Shown here piece after piece: positions 24,490 to 34,119 of a DNA stretch of 64,000 bases; the stretch's first letter is position 1; each line of letters begins with the position of its first letter. The position numbers and the translations under genes are program-made. The DNA comes from Paenibacillus terricola (GTDB lineage: Bacteria; Bacillota; Bacilli; Paenibacillales; Paenibacillaceae): contig NZ_JACXZA010000002.1 in assembly GCF_014779765.1 (NCBI RefSeq), positions 186,001 to 250,000 on the forward strand, read 5' to 3'. Under the pieces are notes generated by a model. That model worked only from the letters and a program-made list of their open reading frames with translations. It ran no database searches and was not told the origin of the DNA.

Positions 24490-25590
24490 ATGCGAATCGG
24501 CGTGCCGAAAGAAATTAAGAATAATGAATTTCGCGTGGCATTAACACCGGCAGGTGCCATGCAGCTGAAAGCTGGTGGCCATCGTGTACTGGTGCAGCGT
24601 GGTGTCGGTGTTGGCAGCGGATTTACAGATGACGAATATGCAGAGGCTGGTGCTGAGCTTGCTGCTCATGCAGGAGATGTATGGCGCAACTCCGATATGA
24701 TTATGAAGGTGAAGGAGCCGCTCCCTGAAGAATATGGTTATTTTCGCAAGGGGTTGATGCTGTTTACTTACCTGCATCTTGCGGCTGCGATAGAGTTAGC
24801 GAAGGCGCTCGCTGGTGCAGGAGTCAGCGCAGTTGCGTATGAGACGATTCAGCTTGCAAGTGGCGGTCTGCCGCTATTAACTCCGATGAGCGAGGTTGCA
24901 GGACGGATGGCGGTTCAACTAGGAGCACAGTATCTAGAATCGTTCTACGGCGGCCGTGGCGTGTTATTAGGGGGTGTACCAGGTGTGCCTCCAGCAGATA
25001 TCGTTATTATTGGAGGAGGAATTGTAGGGACGAATGCGGCCAAAATCGCGCTCGGAATGGGCGCAAGCGTTGTCGTCTTGGAGAAAAGCGCAGAACGTAT
25101 GCGTTACCTGGACGATATATTCGGCGGACGTCTTCGCACGCTTGCATCGAATCCCCCGAACATTGCATCTGCCGTACGCAAAGCGGATCTGCTGATCGGT
25201 GCCGTGCTTATCCCTGGTGCAAGAGCGCCTCATCTCGTAACAGAAGAAATGGTCAAGACGATGAAGAAGGGTTCGGTCATCGTGGATGTAGCAGTTGACC
25301 AAGGTGGATCCATTGCGACTGTAGATCGTCCAACGACACATGAGCATCCAATCTATGTGAAGCATGATGTTATCCATTATGCGGTTGCGAATATTCCTGG
25401 AGCTGTGCCACGTACCTCTACACTGGCGCTGACGAATGCAACGCTGCCCTATGCTCGTGCGCTTGCAGATAAAGGAATGGCTGCCGCAATGAAGGACCCC
25501 GCGCTTCGCAAAGGGGTTAACACTCATAACGGCGCTGTGACGAATGAAGCAGTAGCGCAAGCGGTCGGATTGCCATACACGCCATTCTAG
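24490..25590 (+). CDS. ald: Alanine dehydrogenase
   Basis: Ald reversibly deaminates L-alanine to pyruvate and ammonium with NAD. It feeds carbon during sporulation in Bacillus and is important in spore germination with L-alanine. Catalytic Lys75 and His96 lie in KVKEPLP and FTYLHLAAA. The NAD-binding fold shows [20 protein letters not shown] near 175, and the family signature VDVAVDQGG is near 268. The 366 residues are near normal. ATG 24490 is preceded by AGAGGGGG. Copy B of the GTTCAA palindrome lies just upstream. Confidence 0.95.
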   Translation: MRIGVPKEIKNNEFRVALTPAGAMQLKAGGHRVLVQRGVGVGSGFTDDEYAEAGAELAAHAGDVWRNSDMIMKVKEPLPEEYGYFRKGLMLFTYLHLAAAIELAKALAGAGVSAVAYETIQLASGGLPLLTPMSEVAGRMAVQLGAQYLESFYGGRGVLLGGVPGVPPADIVIIGGGIVGTNAAKIALGMGASVVVLEKSAERMRYLDDIFGGRLRTLASNPPNIASAVRKADLLIGAVLIPGARAPHLVTEEMVKTMKKGSVIVDVAVDQGGSIATVDRPTTHEHPIYVKHDVIHYAVANIPGAVPRTSTLALTNATLPYARALADKGMAAAMKDPALRKGVNTHNGAVTNEAVAQAVGLPYTPF

Positions 25591-25678
25591 AAATGATGGA
25601 ATTCGATAGGCTTGGCCGAATGAACAAGCGAATCCCTGCATATGGTGAACCAATACGATACGCAGGAGGCGATTGCTA

Positions 25679-25909
25679 ATGGTCGTATCCATTCGCCAAT
25701 GGTTTGGAAGATTGGTATTTGTGTTGTTGTTCATGCTGCTGACAATGATCGCTTTCGGTGGTTACAGATGGCTCATTGACGTTGTTGCGCCGGTCGATCC
25801 GTACCGTGAGCCTCACGGAAGGGCGCTGAAGGTGTCCGGCACGCTGCAGACACCAGACGAGAGCACGATGAGTGACCGGCTTCGCTGGTTCTATTGGTAT
25901 GGCGAATGA
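25679..25909 (+). CDS. yqzK: DUF4227 family protein (YqzK-like)
   Basis: The 76-residue protein has one membrane segment near the N-terminus (LVFVLLFMLLTMIAFGGY) and a short extracytoplasmic or cytoplasmic tail ending in SDRLRWFYWYGE. It resembles YqzK of B. subtilis, which lies between fur and xerD, as here. The function is unknown. ATG 25679 is 9 bp after GGAGG (25665-25669); TTG 25673 would be too close. Confidence 0.82.
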   Translation: MVVSIRQWFGRLVFVLLFMLLTMIAFGGYRWLIDVVAPVDPYREPHGRALKVSGTLQTPDESTMSDRLRWFYWYGE

Positions 25910-25958
25910 TGAGTCGATAGTAACGACACGACGACTCGCATGCGGCATAATAAGCGCT

Positions 25959-25986
25959 CAGGCTGTACCTACTGCAGCCTGTTTTG
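25959..25986 (+). terminator. Weak terminator-like hairpin after yqzK
   Basis: CAGGCTG (25959-25965) pairs with CAGCCTG (25975-25981), followed by a short TTTTG. The tract is short, so it may be only partly effective. Confidence 0.4.
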
Positions 25987-26109
25987 AGCTGTCTATTCGT
26001 GCAATTGAGTGACCTTCTGACGACAATCGCCATCGCATGCAGGAATTTGGAGTCATGCTGTGGAATGTTTAAGTGCACGTCATTCGACTGCGGAAAGGAT
26101 AGCTGAATC

Positions 26110-27000
26110 ATGGAGACGGAGCTGCAATCGTTTATTCAGGATGCGTCATACGAAAGGTCGCTGTCTGACAATACGCTTGCATCTTATGAACGAGACGTGA
26201 GACATTTTATCCGCTATGCAGCGGAGTCGGGCATCCATACGGCTCGTGATGTGAAGAAACACCATATGGCGCGTTATTGGCTAGTGCTGAGACATGAAGG
26301 ACGCAAGAATGCGTCACTGTCCCGTTATCGGGTATCTCTTCGCGCGTTCTTTCGCTATTTGATGGACAAGCGGCTTGTAGACGCTGATCCTACATCAGAT
26401 ATGGATGCGCCGAAGCCGGATAGTCCGCCGCCGCTTATTATACCTGCGGAGCAGGTGGAGCGTCTGCTTGCTGCGCCTGACCGTGCTGAGCCGATCGGGA
26501 TTCGGGATATGGCAATTCTGGAAACATTGTATGCGACTGGTATTCGCGTATCCGAATTGATCGCCCTTGAGGTGACCGATGTACACATCAGCCTCGGTTT
26601 TATCCGCTGTGCTGCCGGAAGCAAGGAACGTATCGTACCAATCGGCCGATCTGCACAAGCTGCGATAGAGACTTATCTCAGTACTGTACGAACGGATCTG
26701 GGACGCAGCCATCCGGAAGAGCAAGCGTTATTCCTCAATCGAAGAGGAGAGCGGCTCACAAGGCAAGGGCTGTGGAAAATAGTGAAAAAATATGCGCTTG
26801 CAGCAGGCATTGAAGGTGAACTGACTCCGCATTCGCTGCGGCACTCGTTCGCTGCGCATTTGCTTGAGAACGGCGCTGATGTAAGATCTGTTCAAGAGAT
26901 GCTTGGCCACACAGGCCTTGCTGCTACACAGAAATATGTTCAACTAACCAAGTCGCGAATGAAAGAAGTGTATGAACGCTCGCATCCGCGAGCCAAATAA
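26110..27000 (+). CDS. xerD: Site-specific tyrosine recombinase XerD
   Basis: XerD works with XerC at dif to resolve chromosome dimers. The catalytic residues of tyrosine recombinases are all present: Arg146 (ATGIRVSEL), Lys172, His241 and Arg244 (TPHSLRHSF), His267 (LGHTGL) and the nucleophile Tyr276 (ATQKYVQLT). Residues 1-95 form the SAM-like core-binding domain. The 296 residues and position before drm and punA match B. subtilis xerD (ripX). ATG 26110 follows AAGGATAG. Confidence 0.95.
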   Translation: METELQSFIQDASYERSLSDNTLASYERDVRHFIRYAAESGIHTARDVKKHHMARYWLVLRHEGRKNASLSRYRVSLRAFFRYLMDKRLVDADPTSDMDAPKPDSPPPLIIPAEQVERLLAAPDRAEPIGIRDMAILETLYATGIRVSELIALEVTDVHISLGFIRCAAGSKERIVPIGRSAQAAIETYLSTVRTDLGRSHPEEQALFLNRRGERLTRQGLWKIVKKYALAAGIEGELTPHSLRHSFAAHLLENGADVRSVQEMLGHTGLAATQKYVQLTKSRMKEVYERSHPRAK

Positions 27001-27054
27001 TGTTCGTACCGGATGGATCAAAGAAATGATCCTGATGTCAGGAGGGACTATCAT

Positions 27055-28233
27055 ATGCGGTTTCAACGTATTGCGTTGATTGTGCTTGACAGCGTAGGTA
27101 TCGGAGAGATGCCGGATGCTGCGCGGTTCGGAGATGCCGGTGCACACACGCTGGGGCACATTATTCGCGAAGTGCCAGATTTGCAAATGTCGAGGATGCG
27201 CCGCTGGGGATTGGACCGAATTGCTGAACTTCCGGGCTGGACGCCTTGCAAAGAACAGCCTGCAGCATTTTATGGCAAAATGTCAGAGGCTTCTGTCGGC
27301 AAGGATACGATGACGGGACATTGGGAAATTGCGGGGCTTAAAGTGACGATTCCGTTCCAGACGTTCCCGAATGGGTTTCCAGAGGAATTGATCCGCACCT
27401 TCGAGGAGCGGACTGGACGAGCGGTAATCGGCAACAAGCCTGCGAGCGGCACCGAAATACTCGTAGAGCTTGGCGAGGAGCAAATGAAGACCGGCGCATG
27501 GATTGTCTATACCTCTGCTGATAGTGTCTTCCAGATTGCTGCACATGAGGAAATCATTCCACTTGATGAGTTGTATCGCGCATGCGAAATCGCCCGCGAA
27601 TTGACGATGGATCCTCGGTATGCAGTAGGGCGCGTCATTGCTAGGCCGTATGTGGGTACCCCTGGTGCTTTCGTCCGTACGCCGAATCGACATGATTACG
27701 CGTTAAAGCCGCCTGAGCCTACGGTGCTTAATGCATTGAAGGACAATGGATATGATGTGATAGCAGTCGGCAAAATCAACGATATTTTCGATGGGGAAGG
27801 CATTACCGAATCAATGCCGACGAAAAGCAATGAAGATGGAATTCGCAAGACGCTGGAGCGGCTGGAGACGAGCTTTGAAGGTTTGTTATTTACAAATCTT
27901 GTCGATTTCGATTCCTTGTATGGACATCGGCGCGATCCGGCTGGTTATGCAAAGGCGCTTGAGGTATTCGACAGAGCTGTACCGGAGCTTGAGAAAAGGC
28001 TGGGACCACGCGACTTGCTTATCGTGACGGCGGACCATGGCAACGATCCAACTCATGCAGGCACAGATCATACGCGTGAATTCGTCCCGCTGCTGCTGTA
28101 CAGCCCAGCGTTTGTCACGCCTGGCTCCATCGGGGTGAGACCAACCTTCGCGGATATTGCGGCAACGGTAGCGGATAACTTCGGTGTGGCGATGCCGCCT
28201 AATGGTGAAAGTTTATTAGATCGGCTAAGCTAA
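27055..28233 (+). CDS. deoB: Phosphopentomutase
   Basis: The enzyme (Drm in Bacillus) interconverts (deoxy)ribose 1- and 5-phosphate, linking nucleoside phosphorolysis to central metabolism. It is a metalloenzyme of the alkaline phosphatase superfamily. The N-terminal [15 protein letters not shown] carries the metal aspartate, [13 protein letters not shown] the catalytic Thr, and [20 protein letters not shown] near residue 325 the second metal site. ATG 27055 is 8 bp after AGGAGGG (27040-27046), giving 392 residues. punA follows after 51 bp. Confidence 0.96.
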   Translation: MRFQRIALIVLDSVGIGEMPDAARFGDAGAHTLGHIIREVPDLQMSRMRRWGLDRIAELPGWTPCKEQPAAFYGKMSEASVGKDTMTGHWEIAGLKVTIPFQTFPNGFPEELIRTFEERTGRAVIGNKPASGTEILVELGEEQMKTGAWIVYTSADSVFQIAAHEEIIPLDELYRACEIARELTMDPRYAVGRVIARPYVGTPGAFVRTPNRHDYALKPPEPTVLNALKDNGYDVIAVGKINDIFDGEGITESMPTKSNEDGIRKTLERLETSFEGLLFTNLVDFDSLYGHRRDPAGYAKALEVFDRAVPELEKRLGPRDLLIVTADHGNDPTHAGTDHTREFVPLLLYSPAFVTPGSIGVRPTFADIAATVADNFGVAMPPNGESLLDRLS

Positions 28234-28284
28234 AGGGCTGGTGTAATAGAGATCAATCGACAGGGAGAAGGAGAGAGGAATACG

Positions 28285-29127
28285 ATGGCAAATGAGAACA
28301 ATGCTGGCAGACTGACAGGGCAAGCCTATGAGGAAGCTGCGGCTTATATACGGCAGCAGACAAGCATTCAGCCAGAGGTCGGATTAATACTTGGCTCTGG
28401 ACTAGGTGTATTAGCCGATTACATAACGGATGCGACGACGATTGCATATGGCGATATCCCGCATTTTCCAATTTCGACTGTTGAAGGTCACGCAGGGGAA
28501 TTGCTCATCGGTCGATTGAATGGCAGACCAGTTGTTCTGATGAAGGGCCGTTTCCACATGTACGAGGGTTACTTACCTGAACTGACGAGCTTCCCGGTAC
28601 GCGTGATGAAGGAGCTGGGTATTTCGAAACTCGTCGTAACGAATGCGGCAGGGGGCATTAACACGGACTATGAGCCTGGCGATCTAATGCTCATCTCCGA
28701 TCATATTAATCTGACTGGACGAAATCCGCTTATCGGACCTAACGAGGATCGATTTGGTGTTCGCTTCCCGGATATGTCCGAGGCTTACAGCCGTCGGCTT
28801 CGCGCACTCGCACAAGAGACTGCGCAGGCTGCTGGCTTCTCGCTGCGAGAGGGCGTTTATATCGGCGTTCTTGGTCCATCCTATGAAACGCCTGCAGAAA
28901 TCCGAATGATGCGCACGATTGGCGCTGATGCTGTAGGCATGTCGACAATCGCGGAAGTCGTCGCAGCGCGTCATTGTCGTATTGAAGTGCTCGGCATCTC
29001 GTGCATTAGCAACATGGCTTCGGGTATATTGGATCAGCCGTTGTCCCATGAAGAAGTAATGGAAACGACGGAACGCGTGAAAAACCGCTTCCTTCAGCTC
29101 GTATCCGACGTCGTACCGAAGCTGTAA
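28285..29127 (+). CDS. punA: Purine nucleoside phosphorylase (PNP I type)
   Basis: This enzyme phosphorolyses guanosine, inosine and their deoxy forms to base and (deoxy)ribose 1-phosphate. Characteristic segments are the phosphate-binding LILGSGLGVLAD near 34, GHAGELLIGRLNGRPV, TNAAGGINTDYEPGDLMLI near 118 and GADAVGMSTIAEVVAARH near 212. The 280 residues are typical of the trimeric family. ATG 28285 follows GGAGAGAGG. With deoB and pdp it forms a nucleoside salvage block. Confidence 0.95.
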   Translation: MANENNAGRLTGQAYEEAAAYIRQQTSIQPEVGLILGSGLGVLADYITDATTIAYGDIPHFPISTVEGHAGELLIGRLNGRPVVLMKGRFHMYEGYLPELTSFPVRVMKELGISKLVVTNAAGGINTDYEPGDLMLISDHINLTGRNPLIGPNEDRFGVRFPDMSEAYSRRLRALAQETAQAAGFSLREGVYIGVLGPSYETPAEIRMMRTIGADAVGMSTIAEVVAARHCRIEVLGISCISNMASGILDQPLSHEEVMETTERVKNRFLQLVSDVVPKL

Positions 29128-29178
29128 CCGTCGTTATTTGTCGGTTAAAAAATTTGCTTCACCGACTCAATATGACAT

Positions 29179-29206
29179 ACATTGTACGAAATTCACAGTA
29201 CAATGT
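29179..29206. promoter_or_regulatory. 9-bp inverted repeat upstream of the Spo0E-like gene
   Basis: ACATTGTAC (29179-29187) and GTACAATGT (29198-29206) are perfect complements separated by ten bases. A weak promoter, TTCACA (29192-29197) and TATAGA (29214-29219), overlaps it, so it could be an operator. Confidence 0.45.
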
Positions 29207-29237
29207 TCGTGATTATAGATGTGGAGTGGAGCGAGAG

Positions 29238-29429
29238 ATGAACAATTCCCTGTACGTAAGTCTAGAAGAACTTCGTGGCAGAATGGTAGATACCGCCCTG
29301 TTAAGGAACACCTTGCAGGACCGCGACGTGCTGCACTTAAGTCAGCAGCTGGATACGTTAATCGTACAAGCCCTGACAGAGCAGCATCGTTCGCGGTGCC
29401 ACAATAAACCTACACCCGAGGAGGACTAA
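29238..29429 (+). CDS. Spo0E-like sporulation regulatory protein (aspartyl phosphatase family)
   Basis: The 63-residue protein is almost all helix and carries the family signature LSQQLDTLIVQALTEQ near residue 34, equivalent to the SQELD motif of Spo0E, YisI and YnzD. Those proteins dephosphorylate Spo0A~P and so restrain sporulation. ATG 29238 follows GGAG (29228-29231). The gene lies alone between punA and pdp with its own upstream inverted repeat. Specificity for Spo0A is inferred from the family. Confidence 0.85.
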   Translation: MNNSLYVSLEELRGRMVDTALLRNTLQDRDVLHLSQQLDTLIVQALTEQHRSRCHNKPTPEED

Positions 29430-29652
29430 CGTCTTATGCGGGATGTAGAATTTATGCGGAACAATCGCAAGCAGTCAACGGGAGTTCTTTTACGAAATCG
29501 ATTTCTTAATTTATGGCTGTTGCCAAGGCTCTATACCTGTTGATCAGATGTCGGCCTGTGGCAGCAGCTATTTTGTTTGAGCGCTTTATGTCAAACGATT
29601 GTGGTCGAGATCGTTGGCTCGAATGAAATCTCATCTATAGGAGAATTGCACA
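29430..29652. other. Spacer before pdp
   Basis: I see no supported gene, terminator or strong promoter here. A 35-codon frame (29436-29543) is present but not convincing. Confidence 0.5.
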
Positions 29653-30954
29653 ATGAGAATGTCCGATATCATTGATAAGAAGAAGTATGACACGGAGTTG
29701 TCCTTCGAAGAAATTCAGTATGTCATTCATGGTTATGTGAATGGCACAATTCCTGATTATCAAGTGTCTGCTTGGCTTATGACGGTCTATTTCAATGGCA
29801 TGAGCGAAGAGGAAGCTTTTTATTTAACGAAAGCAATGATCGAGTCGGGTGACCAATTGGATCTGTCCGCGATATCGAAAGCGAAAGTGGACAAGCATTC
29901 AACCGGCGGCGTAGGCGATAAAGTATCGCTGATCATTGCGCCGATTATTGCTTGCTTCGATCTTGCGATGGCCAAAATGTCAGGTCGGGGACTCGGGCTC
30001 ACGGGCGGAACGATTGATAAGCTTGAATCCATTCCGAACATTAACGTCGAACAACCCGTAGATACCTTCATTGATACGGTTAAGTCCGTCGGATTTGCGC
30101 TTATTGGGCAGACCGGCAATCTGGTTCCGGCAGATAAGAAGCTGTATGCGCTTCGGGATGTAACCGGAACGGTTGATTCCATTCCGCTCATTGCAAGCTC
30201 GATCGTGAGCAAAAAAATTGCGGCAGGAAACGACATTATTCTGCTTGATGTGAAATTCGGCCAAGGTGCTTTCATGAAGGATGCTGAATCGGCCAAAGAG
30301 CTGGCGGCAAGCATGATCGGCATTGGCGGTCGCTTCAATAAGAAGTTTGCAGCCCTTATTACGGATATGAACCAGCCTTTAGGTTCAATGGTCGGTAATG
30401 CATTCGAGGTATACGAAAGCATTGAGATTTTGAAAGGCAGAGGCGATTCCCATTTACGTCAAATATGTGTGGACACTGTTGCCTATCTGCTTCGTCTATC
30501 CGAACAATTCGCTGAACTAGACGAGGCGATTGAACAGATCAACAAGGTAATTGACGATGGATCGGCTTATAACAAGTTTGCGGAGTATGTACAAGCATTC
30601 GGCGGGAACTTAGATGTGTTCGAAGATGAGAATTGGGTATTCAGCTGCACTTCCAAGCTCGAAATCAAAGCGCTCTGCGATGGCTACATACACCAGATCG
30701 ATGCTGAAACAATCGGCAGAGCAGCGATGATCGCTGGTGCGGGAAGAGAGAAGAAAGAGGATTCCATCGATCATCATGCAGGTATTCAATTCATCAAGCA
30801 GTACGGTGATGAAGTTCAAGAGGGTGACGTTGTCGGCTACCTGTATACGAACAAGTCGATTGCGTCGGAATTGATCGCTGATCTGCAGCAAGCCGTTCAT
30901 ATTAAGCCAAGCGCCCCGGCTGACCATAAACATATTTATTCGTATATGGAGTAG
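29653..30954 (+). CDS. pdp: Pyrimidine-nucleoside phosphorylase
   Basis: Pdp phosphorolyses uridine, thymidine and deoxyuridine to the base and (deoxy)ribose 1-phosphate. The phosphate-binding signature DKHSTGGVGDK is near residue 80, followed by AKMSGRGLGLTGGTIDKLE. The C-terminal domain contains AGAGREKKEDSIDHHAG. The 433 residues are typical. GGAG lies about 10 bp before ATG 29653; a second ATG two codons later is possible. A terminator follows 26 bp after the stop. Confidence 0.95.
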   Translation: MRMSDIIDKKKYDTELSFEEIQYVIHGYVNGTIPDYQVSAWLMTVYFNGMSEEEAFYLTKAMIESGDQLDLSAISKAKVDKHSTGGVGDKVSLIIAPIIACFDLAMAKMSGRGLGLTGGTIDKLESIPNINVEQPVDTFIDTVKSVGFALIGQTGNLVPADKKLYALRDVTGTVDSIPLIASSIVSKKIAAGNDIILLDVKFGQGAFMKDAESAKELAASMIGIGGRFNKKFAALITDMNQPLGSMVGNAFEVYESIEILKGRGDSHLRQICVDTVAYLLRLSEQFAELDEAIEQINKVIDDGSAYNKFAEYVQAFGGNLDVFEDENWVFSCTSKLEIKALCDGYIHQIDAETIGRAAMIAGAGREKKEDSIDHHAGIQFIKQYGDEVQEGDVVGYLYTNKSIASELIADLQQAVHIKPSAPADHKHIYSYME

Positions 30955-30980
30955 CTCAGTGTTTATAGGGAACAGCAGAT

Positions 30981-31012
30981 AGACCGAATCTCAACAGGGT
31001 TCGGTCTTTTTG
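30981..31012 (+). terminator. Rho-independent terminator after pdp
   Basis: AGACCGAA (30981-30988) and TTCGGTCT (31000-31007) form a perfect stem, followed by five T. Confidence 0.85.
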
Positions 31013-31153
31013 TATGCAGGAATTGGGAATAAATTGGCTGAAGACTGTCCATAATGGGAAGGAAAAAGATGGCCGCTGTGTGTTCCGTCCTTCCAATGCT
31101 GTAACTTCAGCTCGGATGGAACAAGGCCGCAACATGCTCAGGAGGGATCGTTC

Positions 31154-32350
31154 TTGTTCAAGTCTGTCTGTACTAAATTATTCGTTAGCGCCTTAGCGCT
31201 CATGCTGCTTCTGCCGGCAGTGTACGCTTCCGCCGCAGAACCTACGCCGCCGAACGCTTCTTCAGCTTCCCCTGCGGTCAATTTGGCACCGTCTGCGCGC
31301 TCAGCTGTGCTGATGGATGCTGACAGCGGTACGGTTATTTTTGATAAAAACAGCCATGATAAGCTGCCGCCTGCCAGCATTACGAAGATTATGACGATGC
31401 TGCTCATCATGGAGGCGCTTGATGACGGCCGTCTGAAATTGACCGACAAAGTGTCGACGAGCGAATATGCGGCTTCCATGGGCGGTTCACAGATCTTCCT
31501 TGAACCAGGCGAAGAGATGACAGTTGATGAGATGATCAAAGGCATTGCGCTCGCATCAGGCAACGACGCATCCGTTGCGATGGCGGAGAAGCTTGCTGGT
31601 TCAGAGGCACAGTTCGTCAACATGATGAATGAGAAGGCTAAGCAGCTAGGCATGAACGATACGCATTTTGCGAACTGCAACGGCCTACCGGTTGCAGACC
31701 ACTATACGTCAGCGCATGATATCGCTGTAATGTCACGCGAGCTGCTGAAGCATACCGAGATTACGAAGTATACGGGGATGTATCAGGACTACCTCCGCAA
31801 GTCATCGGAGAAGCCATTCTGGCTCGTTAATACGAATAAGCTCGTACGCTTCTATACAGGAGCTGACGGTTTGAAAACTGGCTTCACGAATGAAGCGAAG
31901 TTCTGCTTGTCGGCAACGGCACGTCGCGATGGTCTGCGTGTCATTGCAGTTGTAATGGGCGAGCCGAATACGAAGACGCGTAATGCAGAAGTGGCATCCA
32001 TGCTCGATTATTCGTTCGCGCAGTATACGAACTACTCGATCTTCAAGCAGGGCGATCCAATTGGCAAGGTGCCAGTGGAGAAAGGCCAAGTTGCACAGCT
32101 GGAATTGACAGCTACTCATCCATACAGCGTATTGATGCGTAAAGGCGCATCAACCGGCGATATTCGTCATGAGCTGCAGCTCGATAAGAATATTAAAGCG
32201 CCTCTTAAGATTGGTGATCGCATTGGCCGAATTGTCGTATATCAGGGCAATCAGCAATTAACCGAGTTCGAGGTTCAATCGCCGATTACGGTAGAGAAGG
32301 CAAGTTGGTGGACGTTGATGAAGCGGACTTGTTCCGGTCTATTCAGCTAA
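31154..32350 (+). CDS. dacF: D-alanyl-D-alanine carboxypeptidase DacF
   Basis: This is a low-molecular-weight penicillin-binding protein that trims D-Ala from peptidoglycan; DacF shapes spore cortex cross-linking from the forespore side. It has a signal peptide (ALALMLLLPAVYASAAE) and the S11 active-site motifs Ser75-ITK78, S135-G-N137 and K241-T-G243, then a C-terminal PBP5 beta domain. It starts at TTG 31154 behind AGGAGGG. The gene directly upstream of spoIIAA is dacF in B. subtilis, which supports the name over other DacA-type enzymes. Confidence 0.92.
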   Translation: MFKSVCTKLFVSALALMLLLPAVYASAAEPTPPNASSASPAVNLAPSARSAVLMDADSGTVIFDKNSHDKLPPASITKIMTMLLIMEALDDGRLKLTDKVSTSEYAASMGGSQIFLEPGEEMTVDEMIKGIALASGNDASVAMAEKLAGSEAQFVNMMNEKAKQLGMNDTHFANCNGLPVADHYTSAHDIAVMSRELLKHTEITKYTGMYQDYLRKSSEKPFWLVNTNKLVRFYTGADGLKTGFTNEAKFCLSATARRDGLRVIAVVMGEPNTKTRNAEVASMLDYSFAQYTNYSIFKQGDPIGKVPVEKGQVAQLELTATHPYSVLMRKGASTGDIRHELQLDKNIKAPLKIGDRIGRIVVYQGNQQLTEFEVQSPITVEKASWWTLMKRTCSGLFS

Positions 32351-32373
32351 ATTAAGAAGCGCAATTTGTCGGC

Positions 32374-32403
32374 TCATAGCGTCGCGGTTCTAGTTTTGTC
32401 GTG
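32374..32403 (+). promoter_or_regulatory. Imperfect 0A-box-like sites before spoIIAA
   Basis: TTTGTCGG (about 32374-32381) and TTTTGTCGTG (about 32395-32403) each retain TTTGTCG of the 0A box but lack the final AA. They lie upstream of the SigH-like promoter, where Spo0A~P would be expected to bind. Confidence 0.35.
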
Positions 32404-32405
32404 AG

Positions 32406-32435
32406 GCAGGAATGGGGAGGCTCTGCGGAGAAATG
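32406..32435 (+). promoter_or_regulatory. Candidate SigH promoter of the spoIIA operon
   Basis: GCAGGAATG (32406-32414) matches the SigH -35 except for its last base. After 12 bases, GGAGAAATG (32427-32435) is a partial -10. B. subtilis spoIIA is driven by SigH with Spo0A~P. Confidence 0.4.
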
Positions 32436-32466
32436 CTTGTTCATCACGGGGAGGAGTGAACAGGAT

Positions 32467-32820
32467 ATGAGTCTTCAAGTAGAGTTGGAGCACCAACGTA
32501 ATGTGTTGATTGTGCGCCTGAGAGGAGAGCTTGACCATCACACGGCTGACAATGTTCGGCTCCGGATGGAAGAAGCTATCCTGAAGAGTACAGTCGAGCA
32601 TGTCGTTCTCAGCCTGAAGGATTTGATCTTCATGGATAGCTCCGGTCTCGGTGTCATACTTGGCCGATATAAGCAGCTGAAGGCAAAGGGCGGCGTAATG
32701 GCCGTCTGTGACGTGAATAAAAGTGTATACCGGCTGCTCGAGATGTCAGGCTTGTTCAAAATTTTGGCTGTTCACGATAATGAGCGCGCGGCGCTCACCA
32801 GTCTGGAGGTCGTATCATGA
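32467..32820 (+). CDS. spoIIAA: Anti-sigma F factor antagonist SpoIIAA
   Basis: SpoIIAA is a STAS-domain protein that releases SigF by binding SpoIIAB; it is inactivated by SpoIIAB phosphorylation and reactivated by SpoIIE in the forespore. The phosphorylated serine is Ser58 in [16 protein letters not shown] 32467 follows GGAGGAG, giving 117 residues, the normal length. Its last bases overlap the ATG of spoIIAB by four bases. Confidence 0.96.
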   Translation: MSLQVELEHQRNVLIVRLRGELDHHTADNVRLRMEEAILKSTVEHVVLSLKDLIFMDSSGLGVILGRYKQLKAKGGVMAVCDVNKSVYRLLEMSGLFKILAVHDNERAALTSLEVVS

Positions 32821-33272
32821 ACGAGACGAGAGCTGCCAATACGATGCGCGTAACGTTCTCCGCCCGCAGTGAGAATGAGGCGTTCGCCAGGATTACCGTC
32901 GCCGCCTTCATTACGCATTTGGACCCGACGCTAGATGAGCTGAACGACCTGAAGACGGTTGTGTCCGAAGCGGTAACGAATTCGATTATTCACGGTTACG
33001 ATAATGATCCTGCTCGATTTATCACGATTGAAGCATCGATCGAAGACGAAACGCTGCATCTGATCGTCAGCGACGAGGGCAATGGAATCGAGGATCTGGA
33101 GCTGGCGCGCTCGCCGCTCTATACGTCCAAGCCGGAGCTGGAGCGTTCAGGCATGGGTTTTACGATAATGGAAAATTTCATGGATCGGTTCGAAGTGACG
33201 AGCGAGCCCGGCCGTGGTACACGGATCGAGATGTCGAAGCGAATCGAATCGAAAAAAGCGCTGTTTAATTAG
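32817..33272 (+). CDS. spoIIAB: Anti-sigma F factor / serine kinase SpoIIAB
   Basis: SpoIIAB is a GHKL-fold ATPase that holds SigF inactive in the predivisional cell and phosphorylates SpoIIAA. The ATP-binding N box is [14 protein letters not shown] near residue 45, the G1 box is [10 protein letters not shown] near 82 and the G2 box is [10 protein letters not shown] near 112. The 151 residues are typical. It overlaps spoIIAA by ATGA, which would couple synthesis of the two partners. Confidence 0.96.
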   Translation: MNETRAANTMRVTFSARSENEAFARITVAAFITHLDPTLDELNDLKTVVSEAVTNSIIHGYDNDPARFITIEASIEDETLHLIVSDEGNGIEDLELARSPLYTSKPELERSGMGFTIMENFMDRFEVTSEPGRGTRIEMSKRIESKKALFN

Positions 33273-33292
33273 GCGCATAGGGGTTGGACCTC

Positions 33293-34048
33293 ATGGAAGT
33301 CGATTTGAAGCAAACGGCGCAGCCGTATTTGGATGACGCAGAAGTGAAGCGTCTTATCGCCCTGAGCCAGTCAGGAGACAGCGTGTCTCGGGACACGCTT
33401 GTCCACTGCAACATTCGGCTCGTATGGTCGGTCGTGCAGCGGTTTATGAATCGCGGGTACGAGCCTGACGACCTGTTCCAGATCGGCTGTATCGGACTGC
33501 TGAAGTCGGTCGACAAATTCGATTTGTCTTACGACGTCAAGTTTTCGACCTATGCGGTACCGATGATTATAGGCGAGATCCAGCGCTTTCTGCGCGATGA
33601 TGGAACGCTGAAGGTAAGCCGATCGCTTAAGGAAACAGCGAATAAAGTGCGCAAGATGAAGGACGAGCTGTCCAAGACGCTTGGCCGCCTGCCGACGATT
33701 AACGAGGTGGCGGAAGGGCTTGGCATATCGCCTGAGGACGTCGTATTCGCACAGGAGGCGAATAAGCCTCCCACCTCCATACATGAGACGGTATTCGAGA
33801 ATGATGGCGACCCGATCACCCTTATGGACCAAATTGCTGACGATACGCAAGAGAGATGGTTCGACAAGCTGGCATTGGCAGAAGCGATAGAAGGGCTTGC
33901 GGAACGCGAGCGGCTTATCGTCTATCTGCGGTACTTCCGCGACCAGACGCAGTCGGAAGTCGCAAGCAGGCTTGGCATCTCGCAAGTGCAAGTATCGCGG
34001 CTTGAGAAAAAAATATTGCAGCTCATCAAAAACCAAATCGCCCAATAA
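33293..34048 (+). CDS. sigF: RNA polymerase sigma factor SigF
   Basis: SigF is the first forespore-specific sigma factor. Region 2 is seen in DDLFQIGCIGLLKSVDKFD and KFSTYAVPMIIGEIQRFLRD, region 3 in GRLPTINEVAEGLGISPED, and region 4 with the helix-turn-helix QSEVASRLGISQVQVSRLEK. ATG 33293 is 9 bp after AGGGG (33279-33283), giving 251 residues; TTG 33284 would be too close to that site. It closes the spoIIA operon and its stop codon lies in the loop of the terminator. Confidence 0.96.
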   Translation: MEVDLKQTAQPYLDDAEVKRLIALSQSGDSVSRDTLVHCNIRLVWSVVQRFMNRGYEPDDLFQIGCIGLLKSVDKFDLSYDVKFSTYAVPMIIGEIQRFLRDDGTLKVSRSLKETANKVRKMKDELSKTLGRLPTINEVAEGLGISPEDVVFAQEANKPPTSIHETVFENDGDPITLMDQIADDTQERWFDKLALAEAIEGLAERERLIVYLRYFRDQTQSEVASRLGISQVQVSRLEKKILQLIKNQIAQ

Positions 34049-34067
34049 GCGGCGATTTGGTTTTTTT
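34031..34067 (+). terminator. Terminator overlapping the sigF stop codon
   Basis: A perfect 12-bp stem AACCAAATCGCC / GGCGATTTGGTT (34031-34042 with 34051-34062) carries the TAA (34046-34048) in its loop and is followed by seven T. Confidence 0.92.
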
Positions 34068-34081
34068 AATGCCAATGCAGC

Positions 34082-34088
34082 CATACTA
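34082..34088 (+). promoter_or_regulatory. Candidate SigG -10 element for spoVAA
   Basis: CATACTA matches the SigG -10 consensus exactly, but the -35 region is only T-rich. The spoVA operon of B. subtilis is SigG dependent. If correct, the transcript would begin near 34096 and carry palindromic copy C in its leader. Confidence 0.35.
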
Positions 34089-34119
34089 TCGAAGAACCGT
34101 TATGCACAATTAATTGCAT

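Noticed and set aside
29436-29543. A 35-codon frame after the Spo0E-like gene
   Set aside because: The only ribosome-site-like sequence belongs to the end of the upstream gene at long spacing, and the peptide resembles nothing known.
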